This document shows, in pieces, positions 42,516 through 52,059 of a DNA stretch of 64,000 nucleotides (the stretch's first letter is position 1; each line of letters begins with the position of its first letter). Made by a program: the position numbers and the translations under genes. The stretch lies in contig NZ_JAVAMS010000003.1 in assembly GCF_030730945.1 (NCBI RefSeq), forward strand, positions 124,001 to 188,000. Direction: 5' to 3'. The stretch comes from Aurantiacibacter poecillastricola. GTDB taxonomy: Bacteria > Pseudomonadota > Alphaproteobacteria > Sphingomonadales > Sphingomonadaceae. Under the pieces are notes generated by a model. That model searched no databases. It was not told the DNA's origin and saw only the letters and a list, made by a program, of their open reading frames with translations.

Positions 42516-44051
42516 TTATTCTGCGGGTTCGGATACGGCCTTGGCGGAAGCCATGCCGGGCTTGTCGGACTTGCCGCCGATCATGTCGCGCGTGGCCTTC
42601 TCGATCCGCTCGCCGATTTCCTGGTCGACATTGCGCCAGTATTCGAAGGCGCGCTTCAGCACCGGCTCGCTCACGTCCTTGGCAAGGTGGCCGGACACGT
42701 TGGAGACGAAGCGCTCGCGCTCGTCATCGTCGAACACCTTGGTCACCAGCATGCGCGGCTGCGTCCAGTCATCGTCGCATTCGCGCAGGGTGTAGGCGGC
42801 GCGCACCATGTTGCCATCGGCCTGCCAGTGGCCCGCTTCACCCGCCAGCTCCGGATCGGCCGACGGACCGCCGTAGGAATTGGGCGCATAGACCGGGTCC
42901 TCGCTCTTCTGGATGCGCATGTGGCCTCCTTGCGAGTAGGAATGCACCGGGCACTTGGGCGCGTTCACCGGGATCTGCTTGTAATTGACGCCCAGCCGGG
43001 CGCGGTGCGCGTCGGCATAGGAGAAGCCGCGGGCAAGCAGCATCTTGTCCGGCGAGAGTCCGATGCCGGGCACCATGTTGTTCACCTCGAAGGCGATCTG
43101 CTCGATCTCGGTGTGCCAGTCGGTGGGATTGCGATCGAGGGTAAGCTTGCCCACCTCGATCAGCGGGTAATCCTCATGCGGCCAGACCTTGGTAAGGTCG
43201 AACGGGTTCCACTTGTAGGTCTTGGCATCCTCGTAGGGCATGATCTGCCACTTGAGCGTCCAACTGGGATAATTCCCTTCCTTGATGGCGTTGAACAGGT
43301 CCGCGCGGTGATAGTCGGGGTCGGTGCCAGCCTTTTCTACGGCCTCATCCTGCGTGAAGTGCGCGTTGCCGTCGCCAAGATTGGTGTGGAAGTGGAACTT
43401 CACCCAGAACTTCTCGCCTTCCTCGTTCACCAGCATGTAGGTGTGGCTGGAATAGCCGTTCATCTCGCGCCAGGTCTTGGGCACGCCGCGATCGCCCATC
43501 ATGTAGGCGACCTGGTGCGCGCTTTCGGGCGAGAGCGTCCAGAAATCCCACATCATGTCATGATCGCGCAGGCCATTGTCGGCGCGGCGCTTCTGCGAAT
43601 TGATGAAGTGCTGGAACTTCATCGGGTCGCGCACGAAGAAGATCGGCGTATTGTTGCCGACCATGTCGAAATTGCCTTCCTCGGTGTAGAACTTCACCGA
43701 GAAACCGCGCGGGTCGCGCCAGGTATCGGGACTGCCGCGTTCGCCCGCCACGGTGGAGAAACGCACGCCGACCTCGGTCTTCGCACCTTTCCGAAAGAGC
43801 TTGGCCTTGGTGTATTTCGACACGTCATTCGTGGTCTCGAAATGGCCGAAGGCGCCCGAGCCCTTGGCGTGCGGTCGGCGCTCGGGGATATTGATGCGAT
43901 TGAAGACCGCCATCTGCTCGAGCAGATAATGATCATGCAATACGATCGGGCCGTCATTGCCGACAGTGAGCGAATGCTCGTCACTGGGGGCGGGGATGCC
44001 GGCATCGGTGGTGGTGGGGGGAACCTCGTTGCCGAGCTTGTTCTTGGCCAT
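42516..44051 (-). CDS. katA: Monofunctional heme catalase
   Basis: 511 residues from ATG 44051. A clade-3-like small-subunit catalase: the active-site His in [15 protein letters not shown], the distal Asn region ([15 protein letters not shown]), and the proximal heme-ligand tyrosine in [14 protein letters not shown]. It dismutates H2O2. No signal peptide, so cytosolic. Upstream codons in the same frame (to 44345) are antisense to the antiporter and unlikely to be translated. It leads the katA-Csp-entericidin series and is divergent from the CPA1 antiporter. Confidence 0.96.
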   Translation of the reverse strand: MAKNKLGNEVPPTTTDAGIPAPSDEHSLTVGNDGPIVLHDHYLLEQMAVFNRINIPERRPHAKGSGAFGHFETTNDVSKYTKAKLFRKGAKTEVGVRFSTVAGERGSPDTWRDPRGFSVKFYTEEGNFDMVGNNTPIFFVRDPMKFQHFINSQKRRADNGLRDHDMMWDFWTLSPESAHQVAYMMGDRGVPKTWREMNGYSSHTYMLVNEEGEKFWVKFHFHTNLGDGNAHFTQDEAVEKAGTDPDYHRADLFNAIKEGNYPSWTLKWQIMPYEDAKTYKWNPFDLTKVWPHEDYPLIEVGKLTLDRNPTDWHTEIEQIAFEVNNMVPGIGLSPDKMLLARGFSYADAHRARLGVNYKQIPVNAPKCPVHSYSQGGHMRIQKSEDPVYAPNSYGGPSADPELAGEAGHWQADGNMVRAAYTLRECDDDWTQPRMLVTKVFDDDERERFVSNVSGHLAKDVSEPVLKRAFEYWRNVDQEIGERIEKATRDMIGGKSDKPGMASAKAVSEPAE

Positions 44052-44169
44052 ATACTTGTCTTTCGCTGGGGGTTGCCGGACAATTACGGCTGCGCGGAGA
44101 GTCGGGTTCCCCGGAATTATCCGGCGGGGCAGATTGGCCTTTTGCCTCCCGGCGTTGTAGGCAGCCTGC

Positions 44170-45396
44170 ATGGAGGCACTCGACATACCGCTGGCGGTAG
44201 CTGCCGGGACCGTTTTGGGCCTCACTCTGGTGAGTGGCTGGATCAAGTCGCACCTCTGGGCGTCGGAAGCGCTTATCTGCCTGCTGATCGGAATGGCGCT
44301 TGGCGAGCACGGTGCCGGGCTGCTGCAGATCGCCCCGTCCGCCAACGAAAATCACCTGGCGTTTGTCGAGCAGTTTACGCGCCTTACGTTGGCCCTATCT
44401 GTCATGAGCGCGGCACTTTCTCTCCCCACGGGTTACGTGCGGGACAACTGGCGCAGCCTCGCCCTCATCCTGCTTCCGGGAACCGCCCTCATGTGGTTCG
44501 CTTCGACAGGCATAGCGATGCTGTTTCTCGGACTGCCGCTGATGCTTGCCTTGCTGGCCGGGGCGATCGTGACGCCGACCGATCCCGTCCTCGCGCGCAG
44601 CATCATATCTGGGCGCCTGGCCGAGGAGTGCGTACCTGCCCGCACCCGCAACATCATCACCGCCGAAAGCGGCATAAACGACGGGCTGGCGCTGCCTCTC
44701 GTGCTGTTCCCGCTGCTGCTGATGGACCAGACGAAGGACGCCTTTTCCGGCTCGTTCGCCTTTCTCGCATGGGAAGTGGTAGGAGCTCTGGTGCTCGGCT
44801 GGATCCTCGGCAAGGCGACGGGATGGGTCTTCAAACTAGGCCGGGAGCGCGAATTTGCGGAAACGAAGTCGCTCACCGCCACAACCTTTGCGCTGGCGCT
44901 GCTGGCGCTGGCGGGCATTTCGCTGCTGGGAGCGGACGGCATCCTCGCCGTGTTCGTGTCCGGCCTGGTATTGAACTGCGCCATGAAGGAGGAGGGGCAG
45001 GAAAGCCACGAGCATTTCCAGGATGCGGTGGACCGGTCGCTCACGTTGCCGGTCTTCATCCTTCTCGGCCTGATCGCGCCAGTCGCAGCGTGGATCGAGA
45101 TGGGCTGGCCGCTTGTGGGCGCAGCTCTTGCCATCGTCCTGCTGCGACGCCTTCCGCTCTTCATGCTGCTGCAGCTATTGGGCAAGCCCTATGCGAACTA
45201 CAAGGAAGCGGTGTTCGCCGGATGGTTCGGCCCGATCGGTGTCGCCGCGCTGTTCTATGCCGCCTTCGCCGCGCGACATGGGGCCAGCGACATTCTCTGG
45301 CCGCTCATCAGCCTAACGGTCGTGCTGTCGGTGATCGCCTTTGGTGTATCCGGCACCCCGCTGACGAAGGCCTATGGCAAGCGGCAATCCCTATAA
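44170..45396 (+). CDS. CPA1-type cation:proton antiporter
   Basis: 408 residues with about 12 membrane helices. [16 protein letters not shown] carries the conserved TD of the NhaP/CPA1 unwound helix and [14 protein letters not shown] the ND cation-binding pair. It exchanges Na+ or K+ for H+; the ion is not determined by the sequence. ATG 44170 is the likely start. It is divergent from catalase and convergent with fhs, with a hairpin between the stops. Confidence 0.92.
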   Translation: MEALDIPLAVAAGTVLGLTLVSGWIKSHLWASEALICLLIGMALGEHGAGLLQIAPSANENHLAFVEQFTRLTLALSVMSAALSLPTGYVRDNWRSLALILLPGTALMWFASTGIAMLFLGLPLMLALLAGAIVTPTDPVLARSIISGRLAEECVPARTRNIITAESGINDGLALPLVLFPLLLMDQTKDAFSGSFAFLAWEVVGALVLGWILGKATGWVFKLGREREFAETKSLTATTFALALLALAGISLLGADGILAVFVSGLVLNCAMKEEGQESHEHFQDAVDRSLTLPVFILLGLIAPVAAWIEMGWPLVGAALAIVLLRRLPLFMLLQLLGKPYANYKEAVFAGWFGPIGVAALFYAAFAARHGASDILWPLISLTVVLSVIAFGVSGTPLTKAYGKRQSL

Positions 45397-45397
45397 G

Positions 45398-45427
45398 AAG
45401 GGCCGCCCCATGATTGGAGCGGCCCTT
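45398..45427. terminator. Hairpin between antiporter and fhs (candidate bidirectional terminator)
   Basis: AAGGGCCGC and GCGGCCCTT form a nine-pair stem around a 12-base loop, between convergent genes. Flanking T-runs are poor (TTCT on each side), so a strong intrinsic terminator is not assured. Confidence 0.6.
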
Positions 45428-45453
45428 CTGCGACCCGGTATGTCGGGTGATGT

Positions 45454-47118
45454 TTAGAACAGGCCTTCGATCTGTCCGTTTTCGTCGAGATGGATCGCCT
45501 CGGCGCTGGGCACCTTGGGCAGGCCCGGCATCGTCATGATGTCGCCCGCAATGGCCACCACGAAACCCGCACCCGCCGAGAGACGGACTTCGCGGATGTT
45601 TACCTCGTGATCGTCCGGTGCGCCCAGCTTGGTGGGATCGGTGGAGAAGCTGTACTGTGTCTTCGCCATGCAGATCGGGAAGTGGCCGTAACCCATTTCT
45701 TCCCACTGCTTCAGCTGCTTCTCGATTGCCGGGGTCAGGTGCACGTTGGACGCGCGATAAATTTCGGTGCCGATGGTCTTGATCTTGTCGGCCAGCGGCA
45801 TGTCGGCGGGGTAGAGCTGGTTGAAGTCGGGCGCGCCGGCGTCGGCCTTTTCCGCAACGATTTTCGCCAGGTCTTCCGCTCCTGCGCCGCCATCGGCCCA
45901 GTGCTTGCAGATCACGGCCTGAGCGCCGTATTCCTCGGCCATCTCCTTGATCACGGCGATCTCGGCATCGGTGTCGAGATAGAAGTGGTTGATCGCGATC
46001 GTGGGCGTGATGCCGAACTTCTTCACATTCTCGATATGACGCTTGAGGTTCACGGCGCCCTTTCGCACGGCTTCGACATTCTCGCCCTCGGTCAGCTGGC
46101 TCTTGGGCACGCCGCCGTTCATCTTGAGCGAGCGCACCGTCGCCACCAGCACGATGGCATCGGGCCTGAGCTCGGCCATGCGGCACTTGATGTCCATGAA
46201 CTTTTCCGCGCCGAGGTCGGCGCCGAAGCCTGCTTCCGTCACGACGTAATCGGCCATGCGCAGCGCCGTCTTGGTGGCGATCACCGAGTTGCAGCCGTGA
46301 GCGATGTTGGCGAAGGGGCCGCCGTGGAGGAAGGCGGGGTTGTTTTCCAGCGTCTGCACCAGGTTGGGCAGGATCGCGTCCTTCAGCAGCACGGTCATGG
46401 CGGGGTCGGCCTTCACGTCGCGGCAGAACACCGGGGTCTTGTCGCGGCGATAGCCGATGATGATGTCGCCCAGCCGCTTCTGCAGGTCTTCAAGGTCGGT
46501 GGCGAGGCACAGGATCGCCATGATCTCGGATGCGACGGTGATGTCAAAACCGGTTTCGCGCGGGAAGCCGTTGGTGACGCCGCCCAGCGGGCCGACGATC
46601 TGGCGAAGCGCGCGGTCGTTCATGTCGAGCACGCGGCGCCAGGTGACGCGGCGCAAGTCGATTTCCAGCGAGTTGCCCCAGTAGATGTGGTTGTCGATCA
46701 TCGCCGAGAGCAGGTTGTGCGCGCTGGTGATGGCGTGGAAATCGCCGGTGAAGTGCAGGTTGATCTCGTCCATCGGCATCACCTGCGACTTGCCGCCGCC
46801 CGCGCCGCCGCCCTTCACGCCGAAGCAGGGCCCGAGCGAGGGCTCGCGCAGGCACAGCATGGTCTTCTTGCCGATGCGGTGGAGCGCGTCGCTGAGGCCG
46901 ACCGAAGTGGTGGTCTTGCCTTCGCCCGCGGGCGTGGGGTTGATCGCGGTGACGAGGATCAGTTTGCCATTGTCGGCCTGCGGCAGGGCGGAAGTATCGA
47001 CCTTGGCCTTGTACTTGCCATAGGGGATCAGCGCCTCGTCGGGGATGCCGGCTTTCGTAGCAACTTCGGTGATCGGCTTGAGCGTTGCCTGGCGGGCGAT
47101 TTCGATATCTGTCGGCAT
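45454..47118 (-). CDS. fhs: Formate-tetrahydrofolate ligase
   Basis: 554 residues from ATG 47118, with AGGA upstream. P-loop-like ATP site [15 protein letters not shown], the FTHFS signatures [23 protein letters not shown] and [18 protein letters not shown], then [12 protein letters not shown]. It makes 10-formyl-THF from formate, ATP and THF, feeding purine synthesis and the Fmt reaction encoded at 38520-39425. The antisense 572-codon frame over it is an artefact. Two adjacent palindromes lie about 62 bases upstream. Confidence 0.97.
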   Translation of the reverse strand: MPTDIEIARQATLKPITEVATKAGIPDEALIPYGKYKAKVDTSALPQADNGKLILVTAINPTPAGEGKTTTSVGLSDALHRIGKKTMLCLREPSLGPCFGVKGGGAGGGKSQVMPMDEINLHFTGDFHAITSAHNLLSAMIDNHIYWGNSLEIDLRRVTWRRVLDMNDRALRQIVGPLGGVTNGFPRETGFDITVASEIMAILCLATDLEDLQKRLGDIIIGYRRDKTPVFCRDVKADPAMTVLLKDAILPNLVQTLENNPAFLHGGPFANIAHGCNSVIATKTALRMADYVVTEAGFGADLGAEKFMDIKCRMAELRPDAIVLVATVRSLKMNGGVPKSQLTEGENVEAVRKGAVNLKRHIENVKKFGITPTIAINHFYLDTDAEIAVIKEMAEEYGAQAVICKHWADGGAGAEDLAKIVAEKADAGAPDFNQLYPADMPLADKIKTIGTEIYRASNVHLTPAIEKQLKQWEEMGYGHFPICMAKTQYSFSTDPTKLGAPDDHEVNIREVRLSAGAGFVVAIAGDIMTMPGLPKVPSAEAIHLDENGQIEGLF

Positions 47119-47179
47119 GACGGGCGTCCTCTCTCTCATGGCTGGGCTTGCGCGTATTCCGCAGTCGTATTTCACAACG

Positions 47180-47205
47180 GCGAAAACTTCGCAAATCTGA
47201 ATTTG
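47180..47205. promoter_or_regulatory. Two adjacent palindromes upstream of fhs
   Basis: GCGAA-AAC-TTCGC (47180-47192) is followed without a gap by CAAAT-CTGA-ATTTG (47192-47205). Both are perfect inverted repeats in the fhs/rmuC divergent region, about 62-87 bases upstream of the fhs ATG. They look like operators; no matching regulator can be named. Confidence 0.5.
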
Positions 47206-47360
47206 TAAGTGTCGCATACGATTTTTGCTGGCGTGTGCACAAGGATTTTCCGCAAGGGGAGATGCGCCGTTCTGGGGATGGCTTACCGCTCTCGCTTGCG
47301 GATTTTCCACTTGGACGCTAGATTCACGATACGTTCCGCCTCTCTCTGAAAAGGAATTTC

Positions 47361-48836
47361 ATGGACCCGCTCATAATCGCGCTGATCGTTCTCGCCCTGC
47401 TGCTGGGCGGCCTGGGCTATTGGATCGGCCAGCGACCGGTGGCCGAGTGGCGCGATCGCTATGCCGCGCGGGATGAGGAGGCGAAGGCGCTGGACGAGAA
47501 GTTTCGCGACATGGTGCGCGATCTGGCGGCGGAGAGCGAACGGGCAAAGCGCGCCGATGGCCTTGCCGAAGAGATCGACCGGCTTCGCACCGCGCATGCG
47601 GAGGAATTGGGTTCGCTCCGGACCACCCATGCGGAGGTTTCGGCAAAGCTCGCCCGGCTGGAAAGCGGTGCAGAGGAGAAGGAGCGTGCCCTCAACGAAC
47701 GCTATGCCGAACGCGAGCGGCAGTTCGAGCGCGAGCTGGCGCGCCTGACAGAAGCGGAAGAGAAGCTCCAAACAAAGTTCGACGAGATCGGCAAGAAGAT
47801 GTTGGAAGGCGCCAATGCGCGATTCCTCGAAGGCGCACATTCGCGGCTTGAAACGCTTAACAAGGAAAGCCTTGCCGCCCTTGAGAAAAAGGTCGGTCCC
47901 GTTGGCGAAACGCTGGAACGGTATCGCAAGCGGGTGGAGGAACTGGAAAAGTCCCGCGCCGAAGCATGGCACCAGTTGCAGGGCGTTATCGGCGAGGTTC
48001 GGGCCGGACAGGAGCGCGTGCTCGAAGGCGCGAACCGTATTTCCACCACGCTTCGCGGCGCGACCAAGGCGCGCGGCGACTGGGGCGAACTGCAGTTCGA
48101 GAACCTGTTGGAGAGCTGCGGCCTGCTGGGTCAGACCGATTTCGACTGCCAGGTCAGCGTGGCGGGGAGCGAAGGTCTCCTGAGGCCGGACGGGGTCATC
48201 AACATTCCCGGCGGTCGCAAGCTGATCGTCGACGTAAAGAACGTGTTCAATACCTACGCCGCGGCGAACGAGGCCACTAGCGAGGAGGAACGCGCCGAGC
48301 TTCTGCGCGCTCATGCCCGCGACCTGCGCGGCCATATCGACGAACTTTCTGCCAAGAGATACCAGGACCATGTCGAGGGCTCGGCCGATTTCGTGGTGAT
48401 GTTCGTGCCCGGCGAACACGTTCTCTATTCCGCACTGACGCAGGATAGCGGCCTGCTGGAATACGCGCTGCAGCGGCAGGTGGTGCTTTCCTCGCCGCTC
48501 AATTTCATGTCCATCGCGCTTACCGTGGCGACGATCTGGCGGCAGGCCGGCGTACAGGCGGACGCCAAGGAAATCGCCGAGCTGGGCAAGGAACTTTACG
48601 ACCGGCTCGCACGCATGGGGTCGTTGCTCGGCAAGGTGGGAACAGACCTTGCCCGCACCAACAAGAGTTTCAATTCCGCCGTCGCCAGTTTCGAGAGCCG
48701 CCTTGTGCCGACCGGCAGAAAATTCCAGGAATTGTCTGTCGATACGAATGCCGCTGCACTTGAAGCGCTTGCGCCTCTGGAAATCGAGCCGCGACAGCTT
48801 ATGCATGTCGAAGGAGAGAGTGCGGAGGACCAGTAG
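47361..48836 (+). CDS. rmuC: DNA recombination protein RmuC
   Basis: 491 residues from ATG 47361, preceded by AAGGA. One N-terminal membrane helix (LIIALIVLALLLGGLGYWIG), then a long coiled coil (about 35-190, rich in E/R/A), then the RmuC nuclease-like core with RGDWGELQFENLLESCGL, LIVDVKNVF and a central DFVVMFVPGEHVL. RmuC limits recombination at short inverted repeats in E. coli; its mechanism is not settled. The SH3-like lipoprotein gene starts inside the final codons' vicinity, so the pair is likely coupled. Confidence 0.95.
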   Translation: MDPLIIALIVLALLLGGLGYWIGQRPVAEWRDRYAARDEEAKALDEKFRDMVRDLAAESERAKRADGLAEEIDRLRTAHAEELGSLRTTHAEVSAKLARLESGAEEKERALNERYAERERQFERELARLTEAEEKLQTKFDEIGKKMLEGANARFLEGAHSRLETLNKESLAALEKKVGPVGETLERYRKRVEELEKSRAEAWHQLQGVIGEVRAGQERVLEGANRISTTLRGATKARGDWGELQFENLLESCGLLGQTDFDCQVSVAGSEGLLRPDGVINIPGGRKLIVDVKNVFNTYAAANEATSEEERAELLRAHARDLRGHIDELSAKRYQDHVEGSADFVVMFVPGEHVLYSALTQDSGLLEYALQRQVVLSSPLNFMSIALTVATIWRQAGVQADAKEIAELGKELYDRLARMGSLLGKVGTDLARTNKSFNSAVASFESRLVPTGRKFQELSVDTNAAALEALAPLEIEPRQLMHVEGESAEDQ

Positions 48837-48837
48837 C

Positions 48838-49584
48838 TTGTCGGTAAATCATCGCATCCCCGGCCTGCTGGGCCTGACACTTCTTGCAGCGCTTCTCGCA
48901 GCCTGCGACAGGACGGACCCGCCTTCCGACCGGCTCGAACGCGCGGCGGAGGATCTCGTGGCCGAGGTGGAGAGCTCTCCCACCCCGGCGAGGCAGCCGT
49001 CCGGCCCCTGGGCGCCGCGCAATGAATGTGCCGACATGCCGGGAGGCACGGATTTCCTTGCAGACCTGCAGGCCGCCATCGACACGCGCGATGCAGACGC
49101 GCTGGTGGCGCTCACCGCTGATGACGTGAAGCTCGACTTCGGAGGGGGAGCCGGGCACCAGCAATTGCGCGAGCGGCTGGCTGCCGACAACGGCGCCTTC
49201 TGGGAAACGCTGGCGAAGATGGACGAGCTTGGCTGCGCAGCCGATGCGAGTTCGGGCATTACCATTCCGTGGTATTTTGCGCAGGGAGTCCCGGTCGACC
49301 CCTACACAGGTGCCATCGTGACGGGCGAGAATGTCCCCATGTACAACGCGCCGGCCCGCGATGCGGAATTGGTGGCGGAACTTTCCTGGGAGGCTGTAGA
49401 GCGCTTGTCCGACGACCCCGAGAGCGAACGGTTCGATCATGTCTCCTGGACCGATCCGCAATCCGGCGTGGAGAAGGAAGGCTACATCGCGGCTGAAAAT
49501 CTGCGCTCGATCATCGATTACCGCCTGATCGCCAGCCGCCGCAACAATCGCTGGCGCATTACGGCCCTGCTGGCGGGGGATTGA
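48838..49584 (+). CDS. Lipoprotein with SH3-like C-terminal domain
   Basis: 248 residues. TTG 48838 is chosen because GGAGGA lies seven bases before it and because it opens a lipoprotein signal: LLGLTLLAALLAACDR with lipobox LAAC. A Pro-rich spacer is followed by a domain with a conserved Cys pair (NECADM and LGCAADASS), then an SH3-like strand set (GENVPMYNAPARDAELVAELSWEAVERL, EGYIAAENLRS). It has no enzyme motif. It probably faces the periplasm, anchored to a membrane. It is co-directional with rmuC and an esterase; function unknown. Confidence 0.75.
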   Translation: MSVNHRIPGLLGLTLLAALLAACDRTDPPSDRLERAAEDLVAEVESSPTPARQPSGPWAPRNECADMPGGTDFLADLQAAIDTRDADALVALTADDVKLDFGGGAGHQQLRERLAADNGAFWETLAKMDELGCAADASSGITIPWYFAQGVPVDPYTGAIVTGENVPMYNAPARDAELVAELSWEAVERLSDDPESERFDHVSWTDPQSGVEKEGYIAAENLRSIIDYRLIASRRNNRWRITALLAGD

Positions 49585-49588
49585 GAGC

Positions 49589-50485
49589 GTGACCACGGCG
49601 GCGCGAGCCGGCGCTCCATACGGATGCACGATCTGGCGCCGTTTCCTGCTCGTCAGTGCCCTTGCGACGGCAGCGGCTATTGCGTCGCCGACCTCCGCGC
49701 AGCAAGTCATTGCGTCCCGGCCGCTGGTTATCGGGACGTCCTACAGTGTCGAGGTACTGGACGTGCTCCGCGAACTCCACGTCGTTCCGCCACCTGAATA
49801 CGCCGATGATGATAGAGCGTACCCGCTCGTTCTGGTCCTTGATGGCGGCATTCGGCAGGACCTGTTACTTACCCTCGGAATGGAACGGTGGAACCAGTTG
49901 TGGGGTCGCAGTGCGCCCGCGATCCTCGTCGGCATTGAAACCGTGGATCGCCAGCGCGAATTGCTTCCTCCCACCTCGGACGCGGCGGAGCAGGCGCGAT
50001 ATCCGACTGCAGGCGAAAGCGCGGCGTTCAGGGCATGGCTTGCGGATACGGTACTGCCGATGCTGCGAGAGCGCTATCGAACGGACGGGCGCGCCTTCCT
50101 CGTCGGTGAAAGCGCCGCAGGTCACTTCGTCGTGGAAACCTGGCTTATACAGCCGGAACTTTTCGATGGCTTTGCTGCCCTTTCGCCCAGCTTGCAGTGG
50201 AACGACCAGTCCCTGTCGCGGCGCGCGGCCGGCATGAATGAAGGTTCGAGGCCGCCACTGTTCCTGTCTCTTGCCGACGAAGGCGGAGCAACGGAGGAAG
50301 GCATCCTTCGCCTCGCAGGCGCATCCAGCGCATGTTTTGCCGACCGGCGCGAAACGCTGCATCACGCAACGACCTTGCACGGATTGTTCCCCGAGGCCCT
50401 TCAGTATCTTCTCCCGACGGATGCGGACTGGCTGGCCGATTATGGTCTGACACTCGATTGCGAGGCTTCGCGCTCGGCAGAGTAA
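49589..50485 (+). CDS. Alpha/beta hydrolase of the esterase (PF00756-like) family, exported
   Basis: 298 residues from GTG 49589. After a basic N-region a signal peptide (RRFLLVSALATAAAIASPTSA) leads into the fold YPLVLVLDGGIRQD, then the nucleophile elbow GESAAGHFVVETW, LFLSLADEGG (acid) and TLHGLFPEAL (candidate catalytic His). It resembles the esterase at 40799-41761 in fold and order, suggesting paralogy. Substrate unknown. It begins five bases after the SH3-like lipoprotein gene, so the two are probably co-transcribed. Confidence 0.85.
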   Translation: MTTAARAGAPYGCTIWRRFLLVSALATAAAIASPTSAQQVIASRPLVIGTSYSVEVLDVLRELHVVPPPEYADDDRAYPLVLVLDGGIRQDLLLTLGMERWNQLWGRSAPAILVGIETVDRQRELLPPTSDAAEQARYPTAGESAAFRAWLADTVLPMLRERYRTDGRAFLVGESAAGHFVVETWLIQPELFDGFAALSPSLQWNDQSLSRRAAGMNEGSRPPLFLSLADEGGATEEGILRLAGASSACFADRRETLHHATTLHGLFPEALQYLLPTDADWLADYGLTLDCEASRSAE

Positions 50486-50497
50486 CGCCCGGCTGCA

Positions 50498-51310
50498 CTA
50501 GGTCTCCAAGCCGGCGAGCACTTCGTAAGCGAGGACCGCAGCCGCGACTGCCGCGTTGAGACTGTCGGCGCTCCCCTTCATCGGCATGGTTACGCGCAGG
50601 TCGCAGGCCATCTCGTAGCTTTCGGGAAGGCCCTGCGATTCGTTGCCGACCATGACGAAGCACGGTGCGGCATAGGGCGCGGCGCGATAGGGAAGGGCGT
50701 CCCGCAAGCTGGCCGCGACCAGCTGGCCATTTCCCCCGCGCAGCCACGGGAGAAACTCATCCCATGTCGCACGGGCGATATTCTGGGTGAAGACGGCACC
50801 CATGCTGGCGCGCACGGCTTCCACGCTGAAGGGGTCGGCGCAATCGTCGATCAGGATGAGGCCGCCTGCGCCCACCGCGTCGCCCGTGCGCAGCATGGTG
50901 CCGAGATTGCCCGGATCGCGGAGCGCCTGCGCCACCAGCCAAATTTCGGCGCGTGATCGGTCGAGTGCGGCGAGCGAAGTGTCGAACTCCGCAAACACGC
51001 CCGCCACGCCCTGCGGATTGTCCTTGCCGGTGATCTTGGAAAGGATGTCGGGCGTCGTGACGATGATCTCGCCGCCGCTCTCTGCAACGCTTCCTTCAAG
51101 CGCCGCGATCAGGGGATGCGGGTCACGGCCCGCCGCCATCACCAGCATTTGCGGTACATGGCCACACTCGCGCGCATCGGTCAGCAGGCGCAGCCCTTCG
51201 GCGAGGAACACGCCCTCGCGCTTGCGGTGCTTCTTTTCGCGCAGGGAGCGCAGGTACTTTACCGTTGGATTGGAAAAACCGGTGATCTCGCGCCGGGTTA
51301 CAGCAGGCAT
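50498..51310 (-). CDS. TrmH/SpoU-family RNA 2'-O-methyltransferase
   Basis: 270 residues from ATG 51310. N-terminal substrate-binding domain (SNPTVKYLRSLREKKHRKREGVFLAEG, typical of RlmB/TrmH-like proteins), then the knotted SPOUT core with ALRDPGNLGTMLRTGDAVGAGGLIL, VMVGNESQGLPES and MPMKGSADSLNAAVAAAVLAYE. It methylates ribose 2'-OH of rRNA or tRNA; the target is not defined. Its start overlaps the HPr stop (TGATG), coupling it to the PTS module. Confidence 0.93.
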   Translation of the reverse strand: MPAVTRREITGFSNPTVKYLRSLREKKHRKREGVFLAEGLRLLTDARECGHVPQMLVMAAGRDPHPLIAALEGSVAESGGEIIVTTPDILSKITGKDNPQGVAGVFAEFDTSLAALDRSRAEIWLVAQALRDPGNLGTMLRTGDAVGAGGLILIDDCADPFSVEAVRASMGAVFTQNIARATWDEFLPWLRGGNGQLVAASLRDALPYRAAPYAAPCFVMVGNESQGLPESYEMACDLRVTMPMKGSADSLNAAVAAAVLAYEVLAGLET

Positions 51311-51585
51311 CACTCTTCGCCGAACTTGCCTTCGACCAGCGCTACCAGCTCCGCCAGCTTCGCCTCGGCCTCGTCACCCGCCACGCGGACGGTGACGGTG
51401 TCGCCCTTTGCGGCGCCCAGCATCATGAGACCGAGAATGGAACCGCCCGCCGCTTCCTGCCCGTCCTTCTCGACGAACACGACATGCCCGTCCATTTCGG
51501 ATACGGCGGAGACGAACTTGGCACTGGCGCGAGCATGCAGACCGCGCTTGTTGGGTATGACCACCTGCTGGCTGACTTCGCCCAA
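51310..51585 (-). CDS. HPr phosphocarrier protein (PTS-Ntr type)
   Basis: 91 residues. The phosphorylation His in RGLHARASAKF (His17) and the regulatory serine in GGSILGLMML (Ser49) are both present. The protein belongs to the nitrogen-PTS (NPr-like) context, relaying phosphate from PtsP to EIIA and being phosphorylated on serine by HprK. Neither PtsP nor a sugar permease lies in the window. It follows EIIA by 14 bases and precedes the rRNA methyltransferase-like gene. Confidence 0.95.
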   Translation of the reverse strand: MGEVSQQVVIPNKRGLHARASAKFVSAVSEMDGHVVFVEKDGQEAAGGSILGLMMLGAAKGDTVTVRVAGDEAEAKLAELVALVEGKFGEE

Positions 51586-51599
51586 TGCCGCCTCCCTCC

Positions 51600-52004
51600 T
51601 CAGGCGTCCTGCCCGAGGAATTCGGACGCGAGGGTAATGTAGTTGCGACCGGCCTCGCGCCCCGCAGCAGCGGCAGCGCCAAGGTCCAGTTCCTTGCGCG
51701 CACCTGCCAGCCGGATAAGCATGGGGAGGTTGATCCCGGCGATGACTTCCGTGCGCCCCTGTTCCAGCAGCGAGATGGCAAGGTTTGAGGGCGTGCCGCC
51801 GAACAGGTCGGTCAACATGATCGCACCCTTGCCGCTATCCACGCGAGCGATGGCTTCGGCGATTTCCTTTCGCCGGTCCTCCATGTCGTCGGACGGGCCG
51901 ATGCAGATGGTGGCAATGGCGTCCTGCTTGCCGACCACATGTTCCATGGCGGATACGAATTCCTCGGCCAGTCTGCCGTGGGTGACGAGAATCAGTCCGA
52001 TCAT
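51600..52004 (-). CDS. PTS EIIA component, mannose-type (regulatory)
   Basis: 134 residues starting MIGLILVTHGRLAEEFV; the phospho-accepting histidine is His9. ILVTHG and DLFGGTPSN are the EIIA-Man signatures. In alphaproteobacteria this stand-alone EIIA ends a phosphorelay with HPr, and often has regulatory rather than transport roles. It lies between rapZ and HPr on the same strand with small gaps. Confidence 0.94.
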   Translation of the reverse strand: MIGLILVTHGRLAEEFVSAMEHVVGKQDAIATICIGPSDDMEDRRKEIAEAIARVDSGKGAIMLTDLFGGTPSNLAISLLEQGRTEVIAGINLPMLIRLAGARKELDLGAAAAAGREAGRNYITLASEFLGQDA

Positions 52005-52059
52005 TATGCGGTAAAGCTCTTGTCGCTTTCAGTCTTAACGGAAGCTGGAATGGGGCCAA

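Noticed and set aside
42513..45413. 966-codon plus-strand open frame spanning catalase and the antiporter.
   Set aside because: It lies antisense to catalase and out of frame with the antiporter; the peptide has no family features.
45490..47208. 572-codon plus-strand frame over fhs.
   Set aside because: It is antisense to a strongly conserved ligase gene and has no support.
47261..47320. 19-codon ORF in the fhs-rmuC gap preceded by AAGGGGAG.
   Set aside because: The ribosome-binding site abuts the ATG with no spacing and the peptide has no features.
47283..48806. 507-codon antisense frame over rmuC.
   Set aside because: The rmuC protein has its coiled coil and nuclease core; the antisense frame shows no domain.
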